Assembly (NCBI RefSeq): GCF_000278135.1
Contig: NZ_JH725023.1
Coordinates: 318,883 to 382,882 of the forward strand
Source of the DNA: Candidatus Bartonella washoeensis Sb944nv
GTDB taxonomy: Bacteria; Pseudomonadota; Alphaproteobacteria; Rhizobiales; Rhizobiaceae
Length of the DNA: 64,000 bases
Direction of reading: 5' to 3'
Shown here: one piece after another, positions 40,542 to 51,004 of the stretch
Layout: each line of letters starts with the position of its first letter
Numbering within the stretch: the stretch's first letter is position 1
Program-made: the position numbers and the translations under genes
Notes under the pieces: model-generated
The model's input: only the letters and a program-made list of their open reading frames with translations
Database searches by the model: none
Told to the model about the DNA's origin: nothing

Positions 40542-43500
40542 TGAAAAAAAGTGTGCGTTTATGGGCCGTTTTATTTGGACTTTCTTTTCTTTTTGTAGGC
40601 GTTTTTGTTTTTGCCCAGAGAGGAAATTTACCTTCCAGTGAAACTATGGATGATCGTTCATGGTTTGTCTCTTTGATTGAACGTAAACTTTCAGCACCTA
40701 ATCGCCAAGTTCGTTTACATAATATGCGGGGGACACTGTCTTCTCAAGTGTCAATTGATGCTATTACTGTTAGTGATAAAAAAGGTGTTTGGCTTAAGAT
40801 CACCGATGCTAAAATGGATTGGAACCGTCTTGCATTGTTCAGAGGACGCATGGATATTAACCAGCTTTCGTTGGGACAGATTGCGTTTTTGCGTAAACCA
40901 CAGGGCAACTCTTCTCTTATGTCTTCCCTTGAGACGAGGAAGTTTTCTTTACCAAAATTGCCTATAGCTATTTCTATCAATACATTTACGGCAAAGCATG
41001 TAGGGTTTGAACAGGATCTTTTTGGTCTATCTGCTGATGTAGCTTTAAAAGGACATCTCACTTTAACTAATGGTGAATTTGATGCTGATATGACGGCTCA
41101 TCGTTTAGATAATCCTGGTTCTTTTTCTGTTTTAGCAAAGCTATCCAATAGCAATCGTACAGCTAAAATTGATATTTCTGCTGATGAACCGCAAAATGGC
41201 ATTTTAGCCAATGTTTTGAAAATTGAAAAGTGCCCTGCATTAAAACTTGCCATTAAAGGTGATGGTACTTTTGATGATTTGGCTGTCAAACTTTATTTAG
41301 AAGCCGATCACCATCCTATTTTAGATGGCGATGTTATTCTTGCAAGTGTTGAAGAAGGACACAGTCTTTCTACTAAACTAAAGGGCACACTTGGCTCTTT
41401 AATGCCTCCTCAATATCGTAGCTTCTTTGAATCTGATATTACATTGAAAGCAGAGGTAAGAACGACAAAAGAGGGCGTAACGCACCTTGATAATATGGTT
41501 ATTCAGGGAAAAGCAATGAATGTTGTTGCCAATGCTGAAGTAACAGCAGATGGATTTTTACGGCGGCTTTTTGTGAATGGCAAAATAGCTCCTGATAAGG
41601 AAAAAGGGTCTATTCTTTTGCCAGCATCAGAAACGCCAATGCGTGTCGATAATCTTGCTTTAACCATTGATTATGGCCGCGAAGGGCAACAATTATGGAA
41701 TGGACGACTTGTTGTACATCATTTGAGCAATCAAAATATTCATATTCGTGATGCAATTTTTGATATGGGCGGGGTAAGCGAAAATCTTGATGATCCAGTG
41801 TCTCGTCATGTTGGTATTCAGGTTAATGGAACACTTCAGGGGATTACAAAGAATAAGGGTGTGCTGGTAGAAAGTTTAAACCAAACGGTTCATGTGCATT
41901 TAGATGCTGATATTGTTTCTAAAAAACCAGTTTTGATTCATGATTTTAGTATTACAGCTCAGGATTTTTCTGCTTGGTTAAAAGGGAAAATAGATCGTTT
42001 TATTTTCAAAGGTAATTTTGGTTTAAAAGCACAAACATTCGCTCTTTTGGATTTGTTGAGTGAAAAATCACCTTCTGGTAGCGCAGATATTAAAGCCAAA
42101 GGAACGATTGGTTTAATGAGTGGCACTTTTGATCTTGAATTATCAGGGATGGCCAACAATACAAAAATAGGCGTGAAACCTTTTGATGGTTTATTTAAAG
42201 GGAATCTTATTCTTTCAGGGGGTGTTGCTCGAAATGCGACGGGTTTAGTTTTGCGTCGTTTGCATTTGAAAAATCAATATGCAAACATAAAAGCTGATGG
42301 ACGCTTTTCAAGTGAGAGCGCTAATATGGACTTGTTTGCTCAGATATCTGATCTTGCCATGTTAGACCCGAGAATAAGTGGGGCGTTTACAATCCATAGT
42401 GCTGCCAGAGGACAAAACAGTCGTATAACCCTTAGCACACGTGCGCATGTTGCTGAAGCCTTTTTGGTGGGTAAGAAACTCCAAAATACAACATTCATTA
42501 TCAATACAGTGGTAGATAAGACATCACCAATTACCTCTTTAACAGGTTCTGTAAAAGGTGAAGGAACTTTTGCTGAAAAACCATTACATGTATCTGCTTC
42601 TTTTGAGGAAACCAATCAGCTTCGAAAACTTCAAGGTATCAATATTAAAGGAGGGAGCACGAAGATAACAGGTAATCTTTCTCAAACAATTGAAGGTTTT
42701 GTGAAAGGTGCTTTGCATATTGACTCTGACGATATTTCAACGCTTGCTGCATTATTTTTGCAGGAAGGTGGTGGAAAAGTAAAAGGAGATTTTGTTTTTG
42801 ACGAACAAAATGGCAGACAAAAAGCAAATATGAAGGCTCATGTTGATCGTTTAAGTTTTGCAAAGAATAAAATTAAAAAGTTGGAAGTCAAAGCTGATAT
42901 ATTTGATCCTTTTGGCATGACCCAGTTTGATGGTTTTATCAATGCAGAGAATATTCAAACACCTTTTATGATGGTTAATCGTTTGAAGGCTCACGCCAAT
43001 GACGAAGATGGACAAACAGCTTTTACTGTTCAAGCAATGTTGCATGATAATACAAATGCACAACTCTCTGGTCGTATGATTACGGCGGAGATTCTAGGAG
43101 GCATAAAACGAGAAATACAGATTGAAACCATGGATGTGAAACAATCCAATTTTCATGCAAAATTGCCCAAACGCGCTACGATTGTTTTTGATAAAGATGG
43201 AATAGTGGTAAATGAATTGGGACTTTCAGTTAATGGAGGCAAGGTTGTACTTGCAGGTAATTTTTATGATACCCTTAACCTGCATCTTACAATGAATGCT
43301 TTTCCTGTCACTGTTGCCAATTTATGGAAACCTGATCTTGGAGTTGCTGGTACTTTAACAGGCAAAGCTATGATTCGCGGCAGTTTAAAAAAACCTATTG
43401 TAATCTATGATATAAAAGGTGAGGGACTGACAACCGTTGCTCTTCAAGATAAAAAAATAATGCCTTTTGTATTTTCTGCTACAGGTCAAACAGTAGATCA

Positions 43501-45187
43501 AATCGTTACTTTGAATGGAGATTTAACCGGTGAGGAATTGCAGGCACAAGTGCAGGGAACTGTGTCTTTAGGTAAAAATAAGTTTGATTTACATGTCAAT
43601 TTACAAAATTTGCCTGCGTATTTAGCGAATGGTTTTATCGAGAAACAAGCACTTGGAGGAATAGTAACGGGCAAGGTTGATATTGGTGGAACATTGAAAG
43701 ATCCATCTGCTCATTTTGAGCTTTCTAGCCAAAACTTAACCGTTACAACACATAAAGGGCTTGCGTCGATAAATATGACTGCTCGCGGTTCTTATGAAAA
43801 ATCGACATTTCATATCGAGCGCGTTACTATGAATGGATACACGGGATTGGATCTCTTTATAAGTGGACCTATACCTCTTGGTGGTTCAGGAGTTGGATTG
43901 AACATTAAGGGTACAATGCCTCTTGGTTTTTTTGACCCATTTTTAGCTGAGCGTGGAGCGTATGCAATGGGCTCAGCAAAAATTAATGCTACTCTAAATG
44001 GAGCCTTATTTCAGCCACAGTTTGTCGGAAATTTTTCTGTCATTAATGGTCATTTTTTCGATTCGCAAACTAATTTGGAGCTACACAATATAACGATTGA
44101 AGGTAAATTGAATGGCGATCGTATTACAATAGAGCAAGCTTCTGCTTCTTCATCTGGTGGAGGCTCTCTTTCTGCTTCAGGTCATATCACAAATGATTTA
44201 CAAACAGATTTGGTAATTCATCTCGATCACGCTAATTACAATGATGGTTCTATGATTCTTGCAACGTTGTCAGGTAAGATGACAATGATGGGTCATTTTA
44301 CGAGTGATCTTGTTATTGGTGGTGATATTACAGTTGAAAAAGCTGAAGTTTTTGTTCCTGATCATTTTCAAAATGCAAAATTTCTTGATATTAAAAACAA
44401 GAATTTAACCAAACCAATTCAAAAAACGCTCGAACGTGCTGATGTTAAAAACTACAGCCAAAACCGTAGCGTTTCTCAAGAATCTTCATCGGTTGTAAAG
44501 TTAAATATGCGTATTACTGCGCACAATCAGCTTTTTGTACGTGGGCGAGGTCTAGATACCGAATTAGGAGGGCGCATTAACTTAATGGGACCATTGCATG
44601 ATGTGCATCCAGTTGGTGAGTTTCGGATGATTCGTGGGCGTTTCGATATTCTTTCACAACGTCTCAATTTCGATCAAGGACAAGCGAGCTTTAGCGGTAA
44701 TCTTAATCCTACTGTTTATTTTGTGACCAATAATAATAATGGTGATATTCGCGTCACTGTAACCGTAAGTGGAACGATTGATAATCTTGATGTTAATTTT
44801 TCTTCACAACCGAGTTTGCCACAGGATGAAGTTTTAGCGCGTTTGATTTTTAATCGTTCTCTTAACGAATTATCACCATTTCAGATTGCTCAGCTTGCGG
44901 CAGCAGCAGCTGAACTTGCGGGTGCTGCTAATACATCCTTGTTGAATGCTTTACGGACTAAAATTGGTCTTGATGATCTTGATGTTATCGTTGATGAAAA
45001 GGGTAATACGGGCTTACGCGTTGGTCGTTACATACACAATAATGTTTACTTAGGTTTTGAAGCAGGATCAGATGGGACGACGAAAGGAACAATTAATTTG
45101 GACATTTCACGCCATCTCAAAGCTAAAGGCGCAATAGGAAATGAAAAGAATTCTAGTGTTGGCTTATTTTATGAAAGAGACTATTAA
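40541..45187 (+). CDS. tamB: TamB, inner-membrane anchored translocation/lipid-transfer protein
   Basis: A long AsmA-like protein of 1548 residues. A single N-terminal signal anchor is seen at about 7-27 (LWAVLFGLSFLFVGVFVFA), then a long beta-rich periplasmic part, and the C-terminal TamB (DUF490) domain beginning near 1180, with QPSLPQDEVLARLIFNRSLNELSPFQ and the closing SVGLFYERDY. TamB spans the periplasm and with TamA inserts some outer-membrane proteins; TamB-like proteins are also implicated in moving phospholipids to the outer membrane. The reading frame is unbroken. Confidence 0.94.
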   Translation: MKKSVRLWAVLFGLSFLFVGVFVFAQRGNLPSSETMDDRSWFVSLIERKLSAPNRQVRLHNMRGTLSSQVSIDAITVSDKKGVWLKITDAKMDWNRLALFRGRMDINQLSLGQIAFLRKPQGNSSLMSSLETRKFSLPKLPIAISINTFTAKHVGFEQDLFGLSADVALKGHLTLTNGEFDADMTAHRLDNPGSFSVLAKLSNSNRTAKIDISADEPQNGILANVLKIEKCPALKLAIKGDGTFDDLAVKLYLEADHHPILDGDVILASVEEGHSLSTKLKGTLGSLMPPQYRSFFESDITLKAEVRTTKEGVTHLDNMVIQGKAMNVVANAEVTADGFLRRLFVNGKIAPDKEKGSILLPASETPMRVDNLALTIDYGREGQQLWNGRLVVHHLSNQNIHIRDAIFDMGGVSENLDDPVSRHVGIQVNGTLQGITKNKGVLVESLNQTVHVHLDADIVSKKPVLIHDFSITAQDFSAWLKGKIDRFIFKGNFGLKAQTFALLDLLSEKSPSGSADIKAKGTIGLMSGTFDLELSGMANNTKIGVKPFDGLFKGNLILSGGVARNATGLVLRRLHLKNQYANIKADGRFSSESANMDLFAQISDLAMLDPRISGAFTIHSAARGQNSRITLSTRAHVAEAFLVGKKLQNTTFIINTVVDKTSPITSLTGSVKGEGTFAEKPLHVSASFEETNQLRKLQGINIKGGSTKITGNLSQTIEGFVKGALHIDSDDISTLAALFLQEGGGKVKGDFVFDEQNGRQKANMKAHVDRLSFAKNKIKKLEVKADIFDPFGMTQFDGFINAENIQTPFMMVNRLKAHANDEDGQTAFTVQAMLHDNTNAQLSGRMITAEILGGIKREIQIETMDVKQSNFHAKLPKRATIVFDKDGIVVNELGLSVNGGKVVLAGNFYDTLNLHLTMNAFPVTVANLWKPDLGVAGTLTGKAMIRGSLKKPIVIYDIKGEGLTTVALQDKKIMPFVFSATGQTVDQIVTLNGDLTGEELQAQVQGTVSLGKNKFDLHVNLQNLPAYLANGFIEKQALGGIVTGKVDIGGTLKDPSAHFELSSQNLTVTTHKGLASINMTARGSYEKSTFHIERVTMNGYTGLDLFISGPIPLGGSGVGLNIKGTMPLGFFDPFLAERGAYAMGSAKINATLNGALFQPQFVGNFSVINGHFFDSQTNLELHNITIEGKLNGDRITIEQASASSSGGGSLSASGHITNDLQTDLVIHLDHANYNDGSMILATLSGKMTMMGHFTSDLVIGGDITVEKAEVFVPDHFQNAKFLDIKNKNLTKPIQKTLERADVKNYSQNRSVSQESSSVVKLNMRITAHNQLFVRGRGLDTELGGRINLMGPLHDVHPVGEFRMIRGRFDILSQRLNFDQGQASFSGNLNPTVYFVTNNNNGDIRVTVTVSGTIDNLDVNFSSQPSLPQDEVLARLIFNRSLNELSPFQIAQLAAAAAELAGAANTSLLNALRTKIGLDDLDVIVDEKGNTGLRVGRYIHNNVYLGFEAGSDGTTKGTINLDISRHLKAKGAIGNEKNSSVGLFYERDY

Positions 45188-45214
45188 GGATGAAAGTTTA
45201 TAAGATCCAACCGC

Positions 45215-46981
45215 TTAGGACATTTGCTTTTTGAATTGGATATTATGAAGCTTTTTATAAAAACCATCTTCTTTTGCTAGCAGTTCTTGTTGGGTGCCTT
45301 GTTCAATCAGTTGCCCATTTTTAATTACAACGATTTTATCAGCGCGAACGATGGTTGAAAGGCGGTGGGCAATGACAATAGTTGTACGCCCCTTGGTGAG
45401 ATGGTAAAGGGCTTCACTAATTTGGGCTTCAGTGTGTGAATCCAACGCGCTTGTTGCTTCATCAAGAATCAAGATTTTGCTCTCATGAAGCATTGCTCTT
45501 GCGATGGCGAGTCGTTGTTTTTGTCCACCTGAAAGATTACTGCCATTATCCCCTATCTGTGTGTCATAACCATTTGGCAATCCCATAATAAAGTCGTGAG
45601 CATTGGCTGTTTTTGCTGCTTTTATAATGTCATTGTCACTAGCACCTTCTTTTCCAAGTTTAATATTGTATTTAACAGTTCCTTGAAAGAGAAAAGTATC
45701 CTGTCCTACATAGGCCATAAGATTTCGAAGAGAGCGAAATGTGATGTGACGGATGTCTTGACCATTGATCAATATACGTCCCTGTGTGGGGTCATAAAGG
45801 CGCATAATGAGGTTGATAAGAGTTGACTTTCCTGAACCTGAAGGTCCCACTAAAGCTGTCATTTTTCCAGGTTCTATTTCTAAATTGATGTCTTTCAACA
45901 CCATCTGTCCGTCCGTATATGCGAAAGAAACATGTTCGAAAAGAATAGCTCCTTGTGTTTGATCCAAATCCTTCGCTTCTTTATGCTCTATAACTGTAAG
46001 AGGAGTGTCGAGTATTTCATACATTGTACGAATATTGACTAAACCAGATTCAATTTTAACACGTAAATTTGCTAGCCTTTTTGCAGGTTCGTAGGCTAGA
46101 AGTAAAGCAACAATAAAAGACATTAATTCACCCTGAACGCCTGCACGTTGGTTTGCAAGGTAGCCAGAAAAGCAGATAATACCGGCAATAGCGACACCAG
46201 CGAGTGTTTCCATAATCGGATTTGTAATAGCTTCAAGTTTTGCAATACTGTTTGCTTGTTTCTCAACATTGCAAATGGCTTTATTCATACGTTTTTTCAT
46301 CACTTCTTCTAATGAAAAAGCTTTAATGACCCGAATACCAATAGTACTTTCTTGCACAATTTTGATAATTTCACTGAGCGAAAGAAGTTCTTTTTCGACA
46401 AGGTTACGAACGCGCTTTAACGCCATTCGGATACCGAAAAAAGCCAATGGGCCTATTATTAAGGTAATGCTAATTAATGCAAAATTTTGAATAAACATAA
46501 CAAGTAACAGACCGCTGAGGGAAAGCAAATCACGTACAAAAGTTGTGATAATGATATCAATGACATTACGGGCTGCTGTGGCGTTATGGGTCACACGGAC
46601 TAGAAGATCGGATGAAGTATTATTTTGGTAAAAGGAAACTCCTTGTTCCATAAGGCGTGCATAGATTTTTCGCTGTTGTTCAGCAACGATACTGTTGCCT
46701 GCTTTACTCAGAAAATAAATTTGGGCGAAAGTTGCAATTCCTTTGAGAATAAAAATGAAAGCAATGATGCTAGACACCAAAACAATCATACTAAAATTTT
46801 GCGCATCAATAATGTAATTGACAACATCACGCATCATCCATGCGCTGGCTGCAGTTGTGCAGGAAATGATGATCATTGAAAAAATAGCTGCACTGTACCA
46901 ACGTACATGTTTACAAAAATTTTCTCGTAAAAGACGGATGATAAGATGTTTATCAAAAGAGGAAATTTGTTTTTTGATCAT
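45215..46981 (-). CDS. MsbA-like ABC exporter, fused permease and ATPase
   Basis: A half-transporter of 588 residues. Six hydrophobic helices fill about 30-310, and the ATPase domain runs from about 345. It has Walker A GPSGSGKST near 377-385, signature LSGGQKQRLA near 483, Walker B ILILDEATSALDS near 502-514 and the H-loop IAHRLST. This organisation fits lipid A or lipid exporters (MsbA family) and multidrug exporters; Rhizobiales have several paralogues, so I do not assign the symbol. It converges with tamB; the stops are 27 bp apart. No partner half-transporter is adjacent, so it likely forms a homodimer. Confidence 0.88.
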   Translation of the reverse strand: MIKKQISSFDKHLIIRLLRENFCKHVRWYSAAIFSMIIISCTTAASAWMMRDVVNYIIDAQNFSMIVLVSSIIAFIFILKGIATFAQIYFLSKAGNSIVAEQQRKIYARLMEQGVSFYQNNTSSDLLVRVTHNATAARNVIDIIITTFVRDLLSLSGLLLVMFIQNFALISITLIIGPLAFFGIRMALKRVRNLVEKELLSLSEIIKIVQESTIGIRVIKAFSLEEVMKKRMNKAICNVEKQANSIAKLEAITNPIMETLAGVAIAGIICFSGYLANQRAGVQGELMSFIVALLLAYEPAKRLANLRVKIESGLVNIRTMYEILDTPLTVIEHKEAKDLDQTQGAILFEHVSFAYTDGQMVLKDINLEIEPGKMTALVGPSGSGKSTLINLIMRLYDPTQGRILINGQDIRHITFRSLRNLMAYVGQDTFLFQGTVKYNIKLGKEGASDNDIIKAAKTANAHDFIMGLPNGYDTQIGDNGSNLSGGQKQRLAIARAMLHESKILILDEATSALDSHTEAQISEALYHLTKGRTTIVIAHRLSTIVRADKIVVIKNGQLIEQGTQQELLAKEDGFYKKLHNIQFKKQMS

Positions 46982-47110
46982 AAAACGCTTGTATATTTTA
47001 TCATTGTTTTATGCAAGATTGCAGCATTCCTTATTACAAACGTTTAGCGTTTTTATAAAAAAGTGTCTTCCTATAGAAAATCTGGCACACACTAACCATA
47101 AAATTTAAGA

Positions 47111-47144
47111 AGCACTACAATTGCCCATGGGTATATGCAGTGCT
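47111..47144 (-). terminator. Candidate terminator after infC
   Basis: AGCACT at 47111-47116 pairs with AGTGCT at 47139-47144, and the self-complementary CCCATGGG lies in the loop region. On the minus strand the hairpin follows the infC stop by about 80 bases and is followed by TTTTAT-rich sequence. Moderate strength only. Confidence 0.4.
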
Positions 47145-47224
47145 CTTAAAATCATATTGTACAATAGTCTTATTGTAAATAAGTTGCGAACTCTACTACA
47201 ACTATATGCTATTTTAATGAAAAA

Positions 47225-47761
47225 TTATTTAGGGGCTATTACCATCATCATTTGACGGCCTTCGAGTTTTGGCTCAGATTCGATCTTAGCAATCTCACTT
47301 GTATCTTCTTTAACGCGCTGAAGAAGCTTCATTCCAAGATCTTGGTGCGCCATTTCACGACCACGAAAACGTAAAGTAATCTTCACTTTATCACCGTTAC
47401 CAATAAAACGATGTACAGCCCTAAGCTTGACTTCATAATCATGAACATCAACATTTGGACGCATCTTAATCTCTTTGATTTCGATGACTTTTTGTTTTTT
47501 ACGTGTCTCAGCCGCCTTCTTTTGGGTTTGATATTTCAGTTTGCCCAAATCAACAATCTTACACACAGGCGGTTCTGCATTTGGTACAATTTCAACCAAA
47601 TCAAGCCCGACATCTGCAGCCATAGCAAGCGCTTCTTGCGTCGCAACGATTCCTTGATTCTGTCCCTCATCATTGATAAGCTGAACGCAGGGAACCCGAA
47701 TATCCTGATTTGAACGTGGCCCATCTTTCTGGGTAGGTGTCATTTTAAACGGTCTGCGAAT
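47225..47761 (-). CDS. infC: Translation initiation factor IF-3, with an ATT start codon
   Basis: Binds the 30S subunit, checks the start codon and keeps subunits apart. The core is typical ([40 protein letters not shown]). The first ATG (47743) has no ribosome-binding site close by, but six codons upstream an in-frame ATT at 47761 begins ATT-CGC-AGA-CCG-TTT-AAA, and AAGGAG at 47775-47770 lies eight bases before it. The resulting N-terminus, (M)RRPFK, matches rhizobial IF-3 proteins. An AUU start is the classic signature of IF-3 autoregulation in E. coli. From ATT the protein is 178 residues. rpmI-rplT do not follow here. Confidence 0.93.
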   Translation of the reverse strand: MRRPFKMTPTQKDGPRSNQDIRVPCVQLINDEGQNQGIVATQEALAMAADVGLDLVEIVPNAEPPVCKIVDLGKLKYQTQKKAAETRKKQKVIEIKEIKMRPNVDVHDYEVKLRAVHRFIGNGDKVKITLRFRGREMAHQDLGMKLLQRVKEDTSEIAKIESEPKLEGRQMMMVIAPK

Positions 47762-47769
47762 GGTTTATG

Positions 47770-47775
47770 CTCCTT
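47770..47775 (-). promoter_or_regulatory. Ribosome-binding site that fixes the infC ATT start
   Basis: AAGGAG on the minus strand, eight bases before ATT 47761 but 26 bases before ATG 47743. The spacing supports the ATT codon as the true start. Confidence 0.8.
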
Positions 47776-47813
47776 AGTTTGATTCATCTACTACGAGCTA
47801 TTTAATATACAAT

Positions 47814-47863
47814 TATATGCGAAAAAACAACTAGAATTTATATGCGAAAAAACAACTAGAATT
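47814..47863. repeat. Perfect 25-bp tandem duplication between infC and a hydrolase gene
   Basis: The unit starting TATATGCGAAAAAACAAC and ending TAGAATT occupies 47814-47838 and is repeated exactly at 47839-47863. It lies in the divergent promoter space of infC and the 47959 hydrolase. Identity of both copies suggests recent duplication or copy-number instability. Confidence 0.95.
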
Positions 47864-47958
47864 CGTTTTATTATTTGATTTATTGCTTTGAGACTTGGCT
47901 TGGAAGAGGGAGTTTTTTCTTTTATAAGTAAAAAATATTTGAGAGAGGAAAGATAGCG

Positions 47959-48750
47959 ATGAACCGAAATAATCTGTTTCAATTTTTTTCATTTGAAGAT
48001 ACGAATCTTGCTGTACGTCATCGTAAAGGCAGTTGTTCTCCTGGTTTGGTTTGGCTTTCTGGTTATCAATCTGATATGCTGAGTAGCAAAGCGGTGCTGA
48101 TTGATGATTTAGCTCAAAAAAATGATTTATCTTGTTTACGTTTTGATTATTCTGGACATGGAGAATCTGAAGGTGATTTTTTCCAAGGAACGATTTCGCG
48201 TTGGGTAAAGGAAAGTTTAGCAGTTTTTGAAGCTTATTGTGAAGGACCACAAATTTTGATTGGTTGCTCTATGGGGGGATGGATTGCTTTAAGGCTTGCT
48301 ATGATGCTCGCGCAGAAAAACAAGGCGCTTGCTGGTATGGTATTAATTGCGCCAGCTCCTGATTTTACGCAAACTTTGGTGGAACCAGCATTAGGTCCAG
48401 CGGAATGGAAGATTTTGGAAGAAAAAGGTTATATTGAACGGCCTGCAGTTGCTGATGCGGATCCGATGCCTTTCACAAAAGCATTGATTGAAGATGGGCG
48501 AAACAATAGCGTCATGAAAGGATGCATTGATATTGAATGTCCAGTCCATATTCTTCAAGGAATGGAAGATCAGGAGATACCCTATCAGCATACACTGGGT
48601 TTACTTGATCATTTGCCTTTGCAGGATGTAACATTAACACTTATTCGTGATGCAACTCACCGATTTTCACGTCCGCAAGATTTGGATTGTTTAGAAACAG
48701 TGTTGACAGCATTAATTGGTAGAATCAATGCGGAAGAAAGACCAGTTTGA
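47959..48750 (+). CDS. Alpha/beta hydrolase family protein
   Basis: A 263-residue serine hydrolase. The nucleophile elbow is GCSMGGW with Ser104, a DYSGHGES oxyanion-side loop is at about 63-70, and the catalytic His is in DATHRF near 232, with an acid in the preceding HILQGMEDQEIP strand. This fits the carboxylesterase/lysophospholipase-like clade found before ygjP-type genes in Rhizobiales. The start has a GAGAGAGGAAAG site upstream. It is followed after 16 bp by the metallopeptidase gene, probably in one unit. Substrate unknown. Confidence 0.85.
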   Translation: MNRNNLFQFFSFEDTNLAVRHRKGSCSPGLVWLSGYQSDMLSSKAVLIDDLAQKNDLSCLRFDYSGHGESEGDFFQGTISRWVKESLAVFEAYCEGPQILIGCSMGGWIALRLAMMLAQKNKALAGMVLIAPAPDFTQTLVEPALGPAEWKILEEKGYIERPAVADADPMPFTKALIEDGRNNSVMKGCIDIECPVHILQGMEDQEIPYQHTLGLLDHLPLQDVTLTLIRDATHRFSRPQDLDCLETVLTALIGRINAEERPV

Positions 48751-48772
48751 TTTATTATAAAAGATATTGTGT

Positions 48773-49504
48773 ATGGCTGTTTATGAACAGGATTTTGTTT
48801 TCTCTAATCGTAGAGTGCCTTTACGAATAAAAGAGCACAAGTGTGCGCGCCGTTTCACACTACGCATTGATGCGGGTGGGAGGAGGATTTTTTTGACAAC
48901 GCCGCCGGCGATAAGCCTGTGTGCAGTTCAGTGTTTTATGGAAAAACATCGATCTTGGCTTGAAGAGCGCCTTTCTCATATATTTATTTCTTCCGAAAAT
49001 TCTTATCTCAAAGAGGGGACAAGAATTCCTTTGTTGGGTGTTGCACATGTTATAATGCGTAAAGAAGGGCGGGGAGTATCTGAAATTATTGCAGGTAATA
49101 TGGGGCAAGAACCACAAATTATCGTTTATGGTCACTTGGAATATTTGCCAAGGCGTGTTGCAGATGTTTTAAAAAAACAGGCTGAAATTATTATAATGCC
49201 GTTGGTAAAAAAATATGCACATAAAGTGGATCGTAAAGTGAAGTCAGTTTGCTATAAAGATACCAAAAGTCGTTGGGGTTCCTGTTCAACAGCTGGGCGT
49301 CTCTCTTTTTCGTGGCGTCTTGTTATGGCGCCAAAAGAAATCATTGAGTATGTTGTTGCTCATGAAGTGGCTCACCTTGTAGAAATGAATCACGGATTAA
49401 AGTTTTGGGCTCTTTGTGAAAAACTTTGTCCCGGCAGTAAAGTTCATCAAGCTTGGTTGAAGAAAAATGGTTATATGCTGCATGCGATTAATTTTTACTC
49501 ATAA
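48773..49504 (+). CDS. YgjP/SprT-like M48-type zinc metallopeptidase
   Basis: A DUF45-family protein with the zinc site HEVAH at residues 197-201 and a third ligand in MNHGLKFW about five residues on. Upstream the family blocks CARRFTLRID and KSRWGSCSTAGRLSFSWRLVMAPKEII are clear. I prefer ATG 48773 over 48767. It has 243 residues. The in vivo substrate of this family is unknown, though a zinc-dependent protease is expected. It lies 22 bp after the hydrolase gene. Confidence 0.88.
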   Translation: MAVYEQDFVFSNRRVPLRIKEHKCARRFTLRIDAGGRRIFLTTPPAISLCAVQCFMEKHRSWLEERLSHIFISSENSYLKEGTRIPLLGVAHVIMRKEGRGVSEIIAGNMGQEPQIIVYGHLEYLPRRVADVLKKQAEIIIMPLVKKYAHKVDRKVKSVCYKDTKSRWGSCSTAGRLSFSWRLVMAPKEIIEYVVAHEVAHLVEMNHGLKFWALCEKLCPGSKVHQAWLKKNGYMLHAINFYS

Positions 49505-49733
49505 AGATTCGAGGTATGAAAAAACTTAAAAAAAGCGATATTTGATGGAACTTTTTATTTAAGCTTTTCATTATGTATGTGCTTCATCGCATGATGAGGA
49601 GTTCATTGAAGCCTCAGTACGATTGTCTTCCCCTGCTTTGTCTGCTGAGTGTCTTCAATGTTTTTGCTTTATCTTTTTTGTAATTCAGCTTAATAGTTTT
49701 TAATAATTCTTAGTTTAGATTGGAAGAGCGCTT

Positions 49734-50906
49734 ATGCCTGTTCTTACAGATCCTACCCAGCTATTACAGGCGCTTGTTCGTTGTCCTTCTGTTACTCCTC
49801 GTGAAGCTGGTGCTTTATCAACTTTGGAACAATTTTTAAAGAAGATAGGGTTTCGTGTTGAGCGTCCCATTTTTACGGATAAAAATACAGAAGATGTTGA
49901 AAATCTTTATGCAAAAATCGGTAAAGAAGGTCCGCATCTTATGTTTGCTGGTCACACTGACGTGGTGCCACCAGGTGCGTTAGAAAGCTGGACGTATCCT
50001 CCTTTTGAAGCTGTGATAGATCAGGGGAAATTATATGGACGTGGTGCTGTTGATATGAAGGGCGGGATCGCTTGTTTTATTGCAGCGCTGGCTCGTGTTC
50101 TTGAGAAGCAATCTGTTAAAGGAATGGTAAGTCTTTTGATCACTGGTGATGAAGAAGGTCCCGCACTTAACGGTACGGTAAAACTTCTAAAATGGGCAGA
50201 AAAAAAAGGCGAAAAATGGACTGCAGCTCTTGTGGGAGAACCAACGAGTGTTAAAGTGGTTGGTGATGTGATCAAGATTGGCCGTCGTGGATCAATTTCT
50301 GGTATTATAACAGTTAAGGGCCAACAAGGCCATGTCGCTTTTCCTGAACGGGCAGCTAATCCATTGCCTTTAACATGTAAATTGATCCAAACGTTGACAC
50401 AAACTGCTTTGGATCAAGGAACAAAGAATTTTCAACCAAGTAATTTGGAATTAACAACCATTGATACCGGAAATTCTGCGGTAAATGTTATCCCAGCGCA
50501 GACGATAGTTCGTTTTAATATACGCTACAACGATCTTTGGACAAGGGAAACGCTTATTACTGAAATTGAAAATCGTCTTTCTTTGGTGCAAACAAAAAAC
50601 ACTTACGATCAATTACCCTATTATCAGCTTGAATGGGTACAAAATTTAGGGGATGTTTTTTTGACTCAAAATGACAAACTCGTTAAAATTTTATCAAATG
50701 CTATTGAAAGTATAACAGGGAATATACCAGAATGTTCAACTTCTGGAGGAACTTCGGACGCGCGATTTATTAAGGATTATTGTCCAGTGATTGAATTTGG
50801 TTTACCGGGGCAAACGATTCATATGGTGGATGAGTGTGTAACTCTTGATGCATTGGAAACTCTCACTTCTATTTATGAACGTTTTATTGTTGATTTTTTT
50901 GCATAG
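49734..50906 (+). CDS. dapE: Succinyl-diaminopimelate desuccinylase
   Basis: Releases succinate from N-succinyl-LL-diaminopimelate in the lysine and peptidoglycan-precursor pathway. An M20-family dinuclear zinc enzyme: [37 protein letters not shown] and the C-terminal [12 protein letters not shown] and [10 protein letters not shown] metal/substrate blocks are all present. 390 residues is normal. An AGAGCG-type weak site precedes the ATG. It converges with hemW. No dapD is adjacent in this window. Confidence 0.96.
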   Translation: MPVLTDPTQLLQALVRCPSVTPREAGALSTLEQFLKKIGFRVERPIFTDKNTEDVENLYAKIGKEGPHLMFAGHTDVVPPGALESWTYPPFEAVIDQGKLYGRGAVDMKGGIACFIAALARVLEKQSVKGMVSLLITGDEEGPALNGTVKLLKWAEKKGEKWTAALVGEPTSVKVVGDVIKIGRRGSISGIITVKGQQGHVAFPERAANPLPLTCKLIQTLTQTALDQGTKNFQPSNLELTTIDTGNSAVNVIPAQTIVRFNIRYNDLWTRETLITEIENRLSLVQTKNTYDQLPYYQLEWVQNLGDVFLTQNDKLVKILSNAIESITGNIPECSTSGGTSDARFIKDYCPVIEFGLPGQTIHMVDECVTLDALETLTSIYERFIVDFFA

Positions 50907-51004
50907 ATGAAGTGATCGTTTTTTTTAAACAGTTTTCTCCCAAATTGAAAACCATAAATATCAAGTCACACATGATGTGATAGTAAGTTAGAATTGAAGA
51001 GATT

